From Tuctoria greenei (taxonomy: Eukaryota; Streptophyta; Magnoliopsida; Poales; Poaceae), in assembly GCA_036927565.1 (NCBI GenBank), contig JAYESD010000001.1, positions 251,005,097 through 251,069,096 of the forward strand: a stretch of 64,000 bases of DNA. The letters are read 5' to 3'. Each line of letters opens with the position of its first letter. Positions within the stretch are counted from its first letter, which is position 1. Below the pieces are notes generated by a model that ran no database searches, had not been told where the DNA came from, and saw nothing but the letters and a program-made list of their open reading frames with translations. Shown here piece by piece: positions 21,412-33,179 of the stretch. Position numbers and translations under genes: made by a program.

Positions 21412-21593
21412 TTTCATAAAAAAAATACAGCAATGTGAGGTATAAGTTCCAACAACTAAATCAACACCAGACCGGAATCCACTCAGAAATCATTTCCTAC
21501 CTCAGCCGAATCATCACTGAATGCCAAGTACTACTCTATAGTTCCTAAAGAAAGCTAACAACAGTCCAATCTAAGTTCCTGAAAACAAAGAAT

Positions 21594-23530
21594 CCAACCC
21601 TTTTGTTAAGATCGCACTATTGGCAGCCCGAAAAGCGATGCAGAGCCAGTATAAGAGCTGCGGCATGTCTCGTTCATGCACATTATGAGTTGCTAGAGTT
21701 AGCCTGCCAGCACCAGAAAGGACAACGGTATGCCATGATCAAAGCTGAGCAGCCACGATGCGTTCTACATATAAAACAACCTTCCAACATCGGTAGACAA
21801 GTACTACCACCAGTAAAGCAGGCGCGAAGCAGCATACATACAATTACTGTAACGACATTGAGGCATTCACAATCACCAAAAAGAAAAGGAAAAACATGGA
21901 ACCGGTCACCACCCTGGCCCCGAATCATCCTTGGCACCCGCACCAACTGAAACAAGGAAATCAAAATTCAGTCCTATAAGTACCCCTAATAAGAAATACT
22001 TCCTCTTTTATGAAATAAATAAGGACAGGTAATCTAGTTCAAAATTGCTGTCTGCATCATAATACATTTCTGTTTTTTAATTGACTTAAATTTCTGATTT
22101 TTTTAGTGAATGTCACTTAACCATCTGGTTGGCATTGAACCGATAATTATTGACCTCCAACTTGCATCCAAACTCCTATCTCTATCTGTCACATGATTCT
22201 ATCACCTAAGTTGGTCACCCTACCCCCTTCCCCCAGTCGTTCTCAACAAGTTTGCCATCGTTCCCCCCTACCACTACAGAATCCCCCACCTCCCACCATT
22301 CTCTGGCTGGTATCTTTGTGGGATCCATACCGCTCCCCTGTCATGTTTTTGTTATCTCTTCAGCTACTACTGTCGAGCCGACATACTACCTCTAGATTCT
22401 CCTTCTATGATCATAGTTTGTGGAGCTCATGCAAAACCCCACCTTCTAAAACATCAATGAGATTTTTTTGTCGACTTAAATAACCTCTGATTTAAACAGA
22501 CTGAAACCAAAGGTAATTTCAACTGATTAAAAATTATTACTTACCAAAATAAGATGATTGAAAGCCCACTAGTGATTTGAAGGATTAGAGCCCGCAGAAA
22601 ATCATTGAAATACAAATTTAGGTGCGTAGAAGGGGAGCGATCTCACCTTGGAGCGGCGCCTTGTAGCAGCATGGGGGAGGGGCGCATCGGTTGTCTGATT
22701 CATCATGTACATACATTAGTGATGTATTAAAACATTGTTTCTTTAACATAAAAATCGTTGGATGTCTAGATATTATGAAAAAGGTAAAATGTTGAACATA
22801 GAAAAAAATACCTGAAGCTGACTTATAACTTTTGCAACTTTGAGCTCCTTATACAAATGAGCATACTTTTTACATAATAAGAACATCATACACAAACACA
22901 CACGCGCACGCGCGTGCGCACATAAACACACATAGTTTCATAAAAAAGTTGTTGAATGTGAGGTAAAAGTTCCAACAACTTGAATGAGGTTGCAAGATTC
23001 CCACAAGAATGCAATTTTTTAAGCGAAATTTTTTTTTCCTTAAGAGGCTGAAATGCCTAAACAAAGTGCAAATTTCCTAAATATGACCTATAAGATAAAA
23101 AGGGAATTGATCGTGGTGCAAGTAATACATTATAGTTATATGTAGAAAAATGAAATCCACATATCATGGAATATAATTTTGAAACAACTTGAATGTAATC
23201 AGGGGGGGAAGCAAGTATCATTTGGGAATACCAAAAGGTTATAGTGAGAAGACAATAAAGCCGATGTATCCAAGAGACAATACATACTGTTAGAAAGTTA
23301 CTATAGATACTAATACCAATAATTACCTCTATCATAATTACCTTCTTGGTCATGTTAAGAGATAACGTAGATCAAATGTTACAAAAATGATGTAAGCTCA
23401 TCTAATAATAAAAAACATTAGAGAGTTCAAACTATATATTCATATAAATAATGATCGTCACAAGGTTCATACTTAGAATGTTTGAGGTTTTAATAGAGAA
23501 CACAATTTTCATGTTTCAACTATTATGCAA
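21594..23530. repeat. Non-coding repeat module (ii), copy A
   Basis: This is the direct-orientation paralogue of module (i) at 894-3010, without the MITE-like insert. No gene is supported. It contains a CA/CG tract (22893-22932) and ends where the gypsy-2 LTR begins at 23531. The preceding 21420-21593 shares 'ggaatccactc' and 'gaatcatcactgaatgcc' with 41391-41460 (module iii). Confidence 0.75.
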
Positions 23531-24379
23531 TGTCGGTACCCTACGTACCGGGTACCCCACGACACCGCAAGAAGTGCAAGAAAGTTCCACCCGTCAGAGT
23601 CGAAGGCCCTTGGAGGTCTCACATGTCACGTTGTACCGGACCCGCTCACCTCACATGGCTAGCTCCCGGGTTAACATGTATAAAATAAGACCGGAACAAA
23701 ACTCCCAACTAAGGGAAGCTCTGGCGACTACACGTGTACAACAGCCCCGAACCTAGCCCCCATCAGAGAGGAGCTCCGACACCGACACGTATACAGCGAC
23801 CCTGGGCCTATCCTCCCGCAAGGGAAAGCTCCGGATCTGCCACGTGTGGAGCCTCCGGACCTTCATCGCCAACAGAAATATGAGCAGATCATGTCTGTTA
23901 CAAGCATTCAAAGACAGTTAAAGCAACAGTTACAAGGTCTGATAATGTGTAGTTAATGTCATATTAATGACACACGATCAGTGCACCGTTAATAGGGTAA
24001 CGCTTCCATGAAGGCACATTACCACACTATTAATTATACTTAATACCCATTAGACAGTGTATTAGGTCATTAAGCATGCCAGGGCCACATGTCGGGCCAG
24101 GCCAGCTTTGTAACGGTCGGTCCTTAGAACTATAAAAGGGTTGCACCGCACATATATCGGATGATCTGATCTGATTCGACCTTATCCAAGCGAATGCACT
24201 CGCTCAATACAATTACATAAACCCCATGGAGTAGGGTGTTACACTCAAGCGGCCCGAACCACGTAAATCTCTGAGGTCATCATCTTGATCTTGATCTTTG
24301 CGTGCCCCAACCATACAAGAACCTCCGCGGGCTGCTTCTCAGCGGGTCCGGGGGAAGTGTCGTATCAAACACTTTGACA
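23531..24379 (+). repeat. gypsy-2 5' LTR, copy A
   Basis: 849 bp; starts TGTCGGTACC and ends TTTGACA. It shares start sequence and length with the gypsy-1 LTR and has its TATA box at 24131-24139. Confidence 0.9.
24131..24139 (+). promoter_or_regulatory. TATA box of gypsy-2 LTR, copy A
   Basis: TATAAAAGG, in the context gaactataaaagggttgcacc. The equivalent in copy B is at 54656-54664. Confidence 0.75.
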
Positions 24380-24381
24380 CT

Positions 24382-24399
24382 TGGCGCGCCAGGTAGGGG
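24382..24399 (+). other. Primer binding site of gypsy-2, copy A
   Basis: TGGCGCGCCAGGTAGGGG, two bases after the LTR end, identical to the gypsy-1 site. Confidence 0.85.
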
Positions 24400-24429
24400 G
24401 CAGAAGCAGCGCAATCCTGAGATCACAAC

Positions 24430-26142
24430 ATGGTGAATTCAGTTGCTAGATCTTCTAATGGCAACCACGCTGGACAACCTGCTGGATGCAATCCCTCCAA
24501 CGTCTAACAACCAGCAGGTGCCATTGTTCCAGCAGTTGCTGTGGCACCACAACCACTATCTGTTCCGGCAAACAATGCCAGTCAACAAGATGAAGCATCT
24601 GTGTCGATCACTGCATCGACAAACAACAACCCCGAGCACGCGCTCATTGCTGTGCGAGCTCTTCTACAATTCCTACCGCCTCCTGGTGCACCCCAGGGTG
24701 CTATGGAGTAGTGGAAGGCTGATGTTGACCATCTGGTCACAGCTGCGGCTGCAGGCATCAGCAGTCAAGGTCCTCTCCCTTCGGGGCAAGCACCTTCACA
24801 ACGACGGACCATGTCCGGCTGACTTGGTCCGCAAGTCTCAAAACAGAGGAGATGTGCTACATCTCAGCAGGTGACTTCGTTTCCTCTCGGGGCACGAGGC
24901 ACCCACACAATTACCAGGATTCCGACTCATGACCCGCGGTCAGAACTGGATTGCCGTTACCGCCAACAAGATGGTGGTGTCCACATTGAGTGCGCTCACA
25001 AGAGGTGAGAAGCTCGGGACAACCCTGCTCCTCAAGGAGTAGGAGGAGGCTGTTCTGCCCTGGCCATGCACTTATGTATGGTCTGGTGGCCACTGAAGTT
25101 TCGGCCTCACTTATCGGAGAATTTTGACGGGACTATCAACCCCGCTGAATTTATTCAAATCTACTCTACTGCTATACTAGAAGCGGGGGGTGATGAGGCT
25201 ATGATGGCCAATTACTTCCCGGTGGCCTTAACTAGGACTGCAAGGTCCTGGTTCACGAGTCTTCCACCCAACTCCATTAATAGTTGGGCGGAGCTATGCC
25301 AGCAATTCACTGCCAACTTCGGGAGCTCCTACACCCGACCCGACACTAAACTAGACATGTTTGCCATAAAGCAAACATCAAGGGAATTGCTACGATCCTT
25401 CATCCAATGGTTCTCTCAGGTACGGAATACCATTCCTTCAATCTCGAGCTCCTCTGTTATTGTTGCATTCAGACAGGGTGTTCGAGATAAGAAGATGCTA
25501 GAAAAGCTGGCCATTAAAGAAGTTACCATCGTCACGGAACACTTCAGCCTAGCTGACAAATGTGCTAGAGCTGCGGAGGGCCGTGAAATGCATTCCAAGC
25601 AAGCTAAGGAGGCTAACCAGAAGACCTCCAAAACTGAAGCTTCTACCTCCAGTAGTGGAAAGAAGAAGAAGAAGAAGCCCAACGGCAAAAAGAAGCCGTC
25701 GGTCAGCACTCCAGCTGCTTCTACTGCAGCTCCTGGAAGCCGAGGGCCACGCCCCGAGAAGCGACCTCGACCGTCATCAGAAGACTGCAACAGTTTCAAA
25801 GCATGGTGTCCAATCCACAAGACGAACCGACACAGCTTGGAAGAGTGTCGGGAGGTCCAGAACCTTGCCGAGCGCTACAACAAGCGTCGGGAGGAAGCTC
25901 CTTTCCGTCAATGGGAAGGAAAACGAAAAGTCGACGAAGCTCCGGGTGAAGAGGAGCTAGGTTTCCAGGACCCCAAAAAGGTCTTGAAAGCCTTCTACAA
26001 CACTGTCGACGACTCCGACGTTTCTGACAACGAACATTGGAAGACCTTGAACACCATCTATGGTGGTTCTTGGAACATCACCTCTCGCCGCATCCTGAAG
26101 ACAATGCGGGCGGGACATGGCCATGGTAGCTCCCACTGCTAA
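24430..26142 (+). pseudogene. gag: gypsy-2 gag, copy A
   Basis: The start ATG at 24430 (MVNSVARSSNG) matches the gypsy-1 start and is in frame with the open stretch at 25066. The N-terminal third carries several stops. From 25066 the conserved gag fold is open (FRPHLSENFDGTINPAEF), followed by a lysine-rich stretch (KKKKKPNGKKK) and a C-x2-H-x4-H-x4-C zinc knuckle (CPIHKTNRHSLEEC). The frame then runs through the linker towards protease. An extra G near 26108, absent from copy B, shifts the frame so that it ends at 26142. Confidence 0.88.
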
Positions 26143-26570
26143 GGCAGAACCACATCGGAAGTGGATGGATACAACAATCATTTTCGATACTTCAGACTGC
26201 CCCCTTAACATGATCGGGGCTGGTCAACTACCATTGATGGTGTCACCCACCATTATCAATATCCAAATCCACCATCTCATGGTGGATCGGAGGTTCTGGG
26301 CTAAACCTCATAAGCTTCGAAGCTTTCGTTAAGCTTCTGCTCCGGCCATGGGACCTTCGCCCATCCCGACCTTTCTCCAGAGTAGGTCCGGGAACCATTA
26401 CTCCTCTTGGTTCCATTACACTCCCAGTGACCTTTGGGACCCGGGAGAACTACGGAACCAAGAAATTGATCTTTGACATCGCGCAGATAAGTCTGCCTTT
26501 CAATGCCATTTTGGGTAGGTCAGTATATACAAGTTTATGGCTGCTGCCCATTATAGTTATTTGGCATTGA
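26108..26570 (+). pseudogene. gypsy-2 aspartic protease, copy A
   Basis: After the copy-A-specific insertion the protease continues in another frame. The catalytic region reads HHLMVD followed by a disrupted motif (a one-base change of frame at about 26286-26300 relative to copy B, where VDGGSGLNLIS is intact). The domain ends at the LGR motif before the pol overlap. Confidence 0.7.
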
Positions 26571-29500
26571 AGATGCCAACACCCACGAGCGTTCTCCGGA
26601 TCCGCGGAGATCATACCGCAGGAGTTACTGCACTAGAAGAACTCTATGCGCTTACCACAGCGCAAGAGGAAGCATCCGGTAAGGAGCCAGCTACGAATCC
26701 TCCAAGCATTCGTCACAAAGGCTCTACCTCCACACCTCGTGTGCAACCAAGCGGCGACGTCGACATTCCCGTCAAAGTCGTCCAAATTGGTTCCAATGTT
26801 GCTCAGATTACCCGTATATCGGGGGGTCTGAACAACAAATAGGAACTCGCACTCATCACTTTCCTCCGGGCTAATGTTGACGTGTTTGCCTAGCAACCGT
26901 CACAAATGCATGGGATCCCTATGGAGGTGATTGAGCACAATCTGAAGATTTACCCAGATGCACGACCTGTACACCAGAAGCCCTAGAAGCAATCAATCGA
27001 GCGACAAAACTTCATCCGATAGGAAATCAAGAAGTTGTTTGAAGATGGATTCATCCGGGAAGTCTTCCATCCAAAATGGCTGGCAAACCCAGTTGTTGTA
27101 CCTAAGGCCGGTGGGAAGCTTCGAATGTGTATCGACTACACCACCTTAAATAAGGCATGTCCAAAAGATCCATTTCCACTACCTAGAATAGATCAGATAG
27201 TGGACTCCACCACCGGTTGTGAACTACTGTGTTTCTTAGATGCATATTTTGGATATAATCAAATCCAAATGTCTAAAGAATATGAATAGCATACTGCAGT
27301 AGATGGATTGTATTGTTATACTGCCATGCCATTCGGTACAAAAAATGTTGCTTCAGCATTTGTGCGAGCCATGTACAAAACATTTGGAGAGCTAATTAGA
27401 GACTTCGTGGAAGTGTATGTTGATGACATCGTCGTGAAAATAAAAACAAGGAGTCACTCCTTGACAACTTACAAGCCGTCTTTGAAAAGTTGCGCACTAC
27501 GCGCACCAAGCTGAACCCGGACAAGTGTGTCTTCGGGTTTAGCTCCGGAAAGCTTATGGGGTTCTTGGTGACTCATCGAGGAATCAAAGCAAATCCGGCA
27601 AAGATCAAGGCTATAGAAGAAATGTGGCCCCCGACCCGCATTAAAGATGTCCAAAAGTTGACTGGATGTCTAGTTGCGCTCAACCGGTTTATATCAAGAC
27701 TGGCAGAATGGGCACTACCCTTCTTCAAACTCTTGAGGAAGTCCAAACCATTTCATTGGTCTGAAGAAGCAGAAAAGGCGTTTCGAGAGCTGAAATAGCT
27801 CCTCACCACACTACCAATATTGGTAGCTCCGAATCCTGGTGAGCCTTTACTGCTTTACATTTCGGCAACCACCGAAGTTGTCAGTATGGTCCTGGTCGTG
27901 GAAAGACCAGAACAACATTCAGTCCAGGAATTCAGACCCCTCCGGGAGGGTCCGGAACCACCTGAAGACATGACTGGGTCTCAGCTCCCAGACATGGAAT
28001 GTCGAAATGAAGTACTAGGAGATCAACCTCATTCGTTTGAGGAGGTTTCCAGTGAGATCTGGGTTGAACAAGAAGGAATTATGGACCCCTCTCGGAGGGT
28101 CCAAGAAGCACAACCTGAAGGTATGGGACCCTGCAGCAGGGTCCGAGTCGATAGAGAGGAAGCTCCGGGTCCTTCTCAAAGGGTCTAGACCATCTAGCGA
28201 CCTGTGTACTTCATCAGTGAAGTACTCCACGACACCAAGACAAGATACATTGAGGTGCATAAACTGCTTTACGTAGTTCTTAACGCCTCAAGAAAGCTTC
28301 ACCACTACTTCCAAGCCCACAAAATATTGGTGGTAACTTCTTTTCCATTACGTGCAATTTTGCATAACCCTAATTCTACTGGGAATATTGCAAAGTGGGC
28401 AGCAGAGCTGGCAGAATTCGATCTAGAATTCGTGTTGAGACAAGCAATTAAAAGTCAAGCCTTGGCTGACTTTGTGGCGGAGTGGACCCCCTCTCCATCA
28501 AACTCTGGGGGCCACAATGAGAAGAAACCAGAATTCAAAGTTCCGGTATTCATAGAGCCTCACTAGAACCTCTACTTCGACGGCTCCATGCAGAAGCAGG
28601 GGGCCAAAGCTGGAATCCTTCTCCTAGCTCCGACCGAAGAGAAGGTCAGGTACATGGTACACCTTGATTTCAAGGCAACCAACAATATGGCGGAGTGTGA
28701 AGCCCTCATCTATGGACTCAAGGTGGAACTATCCTATGGTGTCAAACAGCTGTTGGTGAAGGGAGATTCACTACTCATCATCAAACAAGTGAAAGGTGAA
28801 TGTTCCTGCAACAATTCTCAATTAGCTGATTACCTCCTTGAAGTCTAGAGGCTTCAGAAGGACTTTGAAGTCCTGGATCTCCATCATGTTCAGCGTCTTC
28901 ATAACTCCAAAGTCGACGAACTCTCAATGAAAGCCTCAACCGGAGCTCTGGCTCCTGATGGAATCTTTGTCTGGAGGTTGTCAAAACAAACAGCTCAGCC
29001 TGCCGAACTGAGCGAAGGGGGCAAGACCAGCACCTTGAATCTGGCAGTCCCAGTGGCCCTGCTACCATGGCGTTCACCAAGGGTCGTAGGTGCCGCCAGA
29101 TGCTTCGAGCAACCCAACACTCAAGATTTAGAAGCTCAAGTTAGCTCCGATGCATGGATCTCGGAGATCTGGAGCTACTTGAAAGACAATATCCTTCCCG
29201 AAGATAGTGTATCCGCTGACCAGATTGTCAGGTTGGCTAAAATATACACGTTGGTAGAAGGGGATATCTACCGACGCTGTGCCAATGGCATCCTAATGCG
29301 ATGCATTGAAAGGGAAGAAGGTCGCGATCTCCTCGCAGAAATTCATGGAGGTGAGTGCGGGAACCACACATCTTCTCGCACGCTGGTCGGTAAAGCCTTC
29401 CGACATGGCTTTTACTGGCCTACAACACTTCAGGATGTGGTTGAGCTAGTGAAAAAATTTGAAGCGTGTCAGTTTCACGCCAAATAGATTCACACATCGT

Positions 29501-30390
29501 CTCAATTACTACAAATGATACCTCATACAGGGCCATTCCCTGTGTGGGGCATGGATATCTTGGAACCTTTCCCAAAAGCCGTCAGAGGTTACATGTTCCT
29601 ATATGTCGCCATCGACAAGTTCACCAAATGGTCGGAAGCAACTCTAGTAGTAACAATCACCAAACAATCAACAATCAAGTTCTTGAAGTTCATTATATGC
29701 AGATTTGGAGTTCCAAACAAAGTCATAACTGACAACGAAACTCAATTTACATGTGCTGCATTACAAGAATATTGCAAACACCTCGGTATTCAACTTAGCT
29801 ACGCTTCAGTAGCTCATCCAGCAAGCAATGGCCAAGCCGAGAGAGCGAATGCAGAAATCTTAAAAGGACTCAAGACACGCACATATGAGCGCTTAAAAAA
29901 ACACAGTGCTAACTGGATTGAAGAACTTCCGTCCACATTATGGGCAAATAGGACAACACCTAACCGGTCAACTCGAAAGACTCCATTCTTCCTGGTGTAC
30001 GAAGCTGAAGCAGTCCTTCCTCCGGAGATCACTTTAGGGTCCCTCTGGGTCCGGACCTTTGATGAAGCCACGCAGGACTAGTTCTAGCGTGAAGAACATG
30101 ACCTCGTCGACGAGGGAAGGTGCCAAACAGCTGTTTGAAATGCACGTTATCGCCAAGCGCTCCGGTGCTATCATCAAAGGCATGTGCATAACCGACAGCT
30201 TGAAGAAGGCGACCTGGTGCTCCAGAAGATACTAACTCGTGAAGGGATGAACATACTTTCCCCCAGCTAGGAGGGTCTCTTCCGAGTCATTAAAATATCC
30301 CGACCAGGGTGCGTTCGCTTGGCAACTGAGGGTGGGATCCCGCTTCCCAATCCTTGGAACATCGAACATCTCTGTAAGTTTTATGCTTAG
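26537..30390 (+). pseudogene. pol: gypsy-2 pol, copy A: RT, RNase H, archaeal-type RNase H, integrase
   Basis: The frame opens with MAAAHYSYLALK and hits TAG at 26840-26842, at the same codon as in gypsy-1. Further stops follow before RT (about 26892, 26985, 27020). RT keeps MCIDYTTLN, MPFGTKNVASAF and the catalytic VDDIVV, with a 9-base deletion near 27292 and a one-base deletion near 27441 that copy B lacks. RNase H carries the palindrome-rich insert (27912-28190). The archaeal-type RNase H keeps LYFDGS, CEALIYG and GDSLL. Integrase keeps the H/H/C/C region with CQFHAK and DDE positions in MDILEPF, ITDNETQF and AERANAE. The end is TAG at 30388-30390. At least seven stops are shared with copy B. 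Confidence 0.9.
27912..28190 (+). repeat. Palindrome-rich insert inside gypsy-2 RNase H, copy A
   Basis: It contains gacccctccgggagggtcc (27936-27953), gacccctctcggagggtcc (28084-28102) and ggaccctgcagcagggtcc (28127-28145), each near-palindromic. The coded peptide is acidic and rich in P, E and G. It occupies the same position in RNase H as in gypsy-1. Confidence 0.8.
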
Positions 30391-31371
30391 AATCATGGAG
30401 ATGAGTCTGTAATTACACACAATGCATGTTGTAGAGTCGTTATAAAGAGGTGGGCAAGTCCTCCGGGAGAACATCCGAACCCCTCCAGGAGGGTCCGGGA
30501 AGTTCAAGTAACACTTGAGACAGTCACAGCACTAAAAGTATAACTACTTGCTCTGGGCTAGTACAAGATATATAGCACATTTAACATGGTCCATCACCCT
30601 ATGTGTGTCCTTGTCTCTCCTGTAATTCAGACCTATAATGAAAGGCATTGTTTTGTGAAAACAGACTCAACGTGCATCTACTTTTTGTACAAGGCTCAAT
30701 ATATCAAATTATTTTTACCCCACTTGTCTAAAATGAAGTTGTGCAAATATTTTTGAGCTTTGTTCCAAGTAATTCACATGCATTACAAGCCTTATTGATA
30801 GTCTTTTTGGATCTTAACATTGCTGCATAGTCTACTTGCCTGAACGCCAAGCCAACATAGGTCTGGAGTGTGCTATCGACCTAGCCTGGTCCTGCACCCT
30901 AAGTGTGCCACTCTACCTACACCCCGGCAGGCCTCAGTAGGGTGAGTACTAAAAAGGCATGCAGATCTAGAAAGATTATATCAAAACGCTTGTTATCATG
31001 TTGAGTTTCTTGGGATCTAAAGTCCAAAAAAGAACAATAAGTCACAACCAATCTATAGACAAGAGCACGAATTTTGCTTTTTCTCTTGCCTTTAATGTGC
31101 AGGAAAAGCAAAAATTCACAACAATAGTGGACGATGCCGGAGCTACTAAGCTCCAACATCCTCAAAGATTGGTCAGCCGTCAACGTTTAAAATGTTGACA
31201 GTGGATGACGTCGGAGCTACCAAGCTCTGACCATCCCAGGGGGCCTATCTTCAGCTCCTCAGAATGGAAAACTTCGGACCTAAAATCTACAAGTGCGAAG
31301 CATTCAAGTCATCAACATACTGCCACAACCGTTGGTACATGTACACATTTCAATTGTACACATGTACCAGG
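30391..31371. other. gypsy-2 3' non-coding region, copy A
   Basis: No gene seen. It includes another near-palindrome of the cctccaggaggg type (30477-30498), two ccggagct hairpins (about 31136 and 31211), one cagggggcc motif (about 31235), and a near-perfect palindrome at about 31332-31367 beside the Athila insertion point. It is homologous to 11870-12980 of gypsy-1 in reverse orientation. Confidence 0.75.
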
Positions 31372-31700
31372 TGTTGACGGCTGTTATATACCAATTTCAT
31401 CCATCAATTTAACTCAATTATGTGAAGGATTTGTCATTTCTTGCACACATCACCTTTCTATCTAACCCAATTCGACTTGGACTTGGTGAAATATGTGTAT
31501 CCAGCATTTTATGCAGGAAATGAGGAAATGTAGAGGGACCAATCCTATAAAATATAATCCCAGCCAATCAGGCGACGACACGTGGCATCCAATGGATCAA
31601 ATGGCCCACAAATAGAAGTATCCGAGGATATCCAACGGTGTATCACCCATATACATCAATAGGACCCACCTGGCAGCCACCTGGAGAAAGCACACGAGAA

Positions 31701-31759
31701 TTGGTGCAATGACCAGGTCGACCGAACCAGGGGGTCGGCCGACCTGGTCTCTGCACCAA
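31701..31759. promoter_or_regulatory. Long hairpin in the U3 part of the Athila LTR
   Basis: The arms ttggtgcaatgaccaggtcg and its partner gacctggtctctgcaccaa pair around an aaccaggggg loop region with ggtcggccgacc. The hairpin lies about 100 bp upstream of the TATA box and is repeated at 39516-39574 and 62230-62288. Confidence 0.7.
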
Positions 31760-31857
31760 ACTCGGTCAGCCTCCAGGTGTTGGCTCCTCCAGGCTTGCTG
31801 GAGTCAATGGTGACTGATTCGCGCGCTTTTGGTGGCGGGAACCGACCTCAACACTAG

Positions 31858-31865
31858 TATAAATA
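31858..31865 (+). promoter_or_regulatory. TATA box of Athila 5' LTR, copy A
   Basis: TATAAATA in ctagtataaataggacccc, followed about 25-30 bp later by cttcaacacacac, a likely start region. Equivalents are at 39673-39680 and 62387-62394. Confidence 0.75.
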
Positions 31866-32990
31866 GGACCCCTACCCCTCACTTCAACACACACGACTTG
31901 AGCTTCATCTCTATTCTATACACTATCATCCATAGTCTTAGAGGAGTAAGGTTGTAGAGAGGAGAGTCTCTAGTCCCAAGTCCAAATTGGGAAAGGAGTA
32001 AGGAGTCTCTCTTCCCAATCCTACATTGGGAAAGGTATGGCTCATGTATTCTTTCTTGTATTTGTGACTTTATGAATAATAAAGATAGTATCTTTAGTCT
32101 CTACTTATACATATACTTGGGCAAAGCATTTCTTGTTTGATTGTGGAGTCCATGTATGTGGAAGGTATAGCTTCTATGACTGTTTCATCATGAACATATC
32201 TCATTATCATAGAACCTGTAGACCCCCACTATAGTTTAGTTAATTATAACGTAACTAGGTTAGTATGGATAATTATGTTGTGTATCAACATTGGTTCAAT
32301 GATGATTCAATTCATTGCCTTATGGTGGATTGTGCATAGGTTCATAAGGTAATTACTTAATATGCTAGCATGTTGCTAGGATAGCTAAGTAGCATTGGAT
32401 GTCTCGTAGACCCACGGATTGAAGAGGTAGGCAGTAGGTGGTGACAGCCCTATCTGTCCTTTGTAATCCTCCACGTTTGGCTATGCCACAGGCTCTTGGC
32501 AGGAGTCGCCCTAGTATTGCTAGGGGTAAGCTCGTGCCCGATGTGTTGAACCACATAGCATAAGTATTCACTATTGACCTAGCTTATGGATAATTAGTTT
32601 AGACTATGTATATGTACAATAGAGCATAGTAGGAGCACCTCCACAACTCTCAACCTTAACTAACCTCTAGGATCCTCTTACCCCCCTTAGACTTGAATGC
32701 TTTTTTGTGTGTCACACTACCTCCATTATTATTTTATCCATCCTTACTAGATTCTTACCTAGACCTTTCTACTCTTTCCACTTGATGATTGTTATATCTC
32801 TACCCTGCCTTCCTTTGGGATCAAATAAATGACACCCTTGGGAATACTCTTATGGGGAAATGCTACAATGGTACCTCCACGCGCTTGCGGAATTCACTCT
32901 GTGATCCAATAGAACTATTAACAAGCATTTCTAATGCATCAGTTGGAGATGTTTAGTTAATGGTGCATAAGTAATACCAACAAGCACTTC

Positions 32991-33067
32991 TGGCACCGTT
33001 GTCGGGGATGATTTGTTAGTATATCTTAGGAGCCATCAACAACCATTTCTGGTGCCAATGCCGGGGA
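32991..33067 (+). other. Two primer-binding-site-like sequences in tandem, copy A
   Basis: 32991-33008 reads TGGCACCGTTGTCGGGGA and 33050-33067 reads TGGTGCCAATGCCGGGGA. Both are degraded forms of TGGCGCCGTTGCCGGGGA, the complement of the 3' end of plant tRNA-Asp. Each is preceded by CAACA plus 8 bases. Copy B keeps an exact match at 63576-63593. Confidence 0.8.
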
Positions 33068-33179
33068 AGGCAAATTGATATATAACATGATTGAGTGAAT
33101 AGGATAGAACCCTGGGTAGGATTTTAATAGGATTACCATTCTTTGTTTTCGCATTTTAAATGTGAAAATAGGGTAGTGT

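Larger units (their letters stand above)
23531..31371 (+). mobile_element. gypsy-2 copy A: Tat-lineage LTR retrotransposon, 3' part missing
   Basis: The order is 5' LTR, primer site, gag, protease, RT, RNase H, archaeal-type RNase H, integrase and about 1 kb of 3' region. It is then interrupted by the Athila element at 31372. The part that should follow (antisense gene, polypurine tract, 3' LTR) is not found after the Athila element in this window. It is the same family type as gypsy-1 but a distinct subfamily with more decay. Many stops are shared by copies A and B, so it was dead before the duplication. Confidence 0.92.
31372..33041 (+). repeat. Athila 5' LTR, copy A
   Basis: Starts TGTTGACGG; the most likely end is CAACA at 33037-33041, which is the inverted match of the TGTTG start. 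An earlier CAACA at 32978-32982 is followed by the same 8-base spacing to a primer-site-like sequence, so the end could also be there. The LTR is confirmed by the 3' copy up to 32805. Confidence 0.75.

Noticed and set aside
24443..24874. Plus-strand frame of 143 residues at the start of gypsy-2 (also 55067-55399)
   Set aside because: It is a wrong-frame reading of gag; the frame set by the ATG at 24430 and by comparison with gypsy-1 is the real one.
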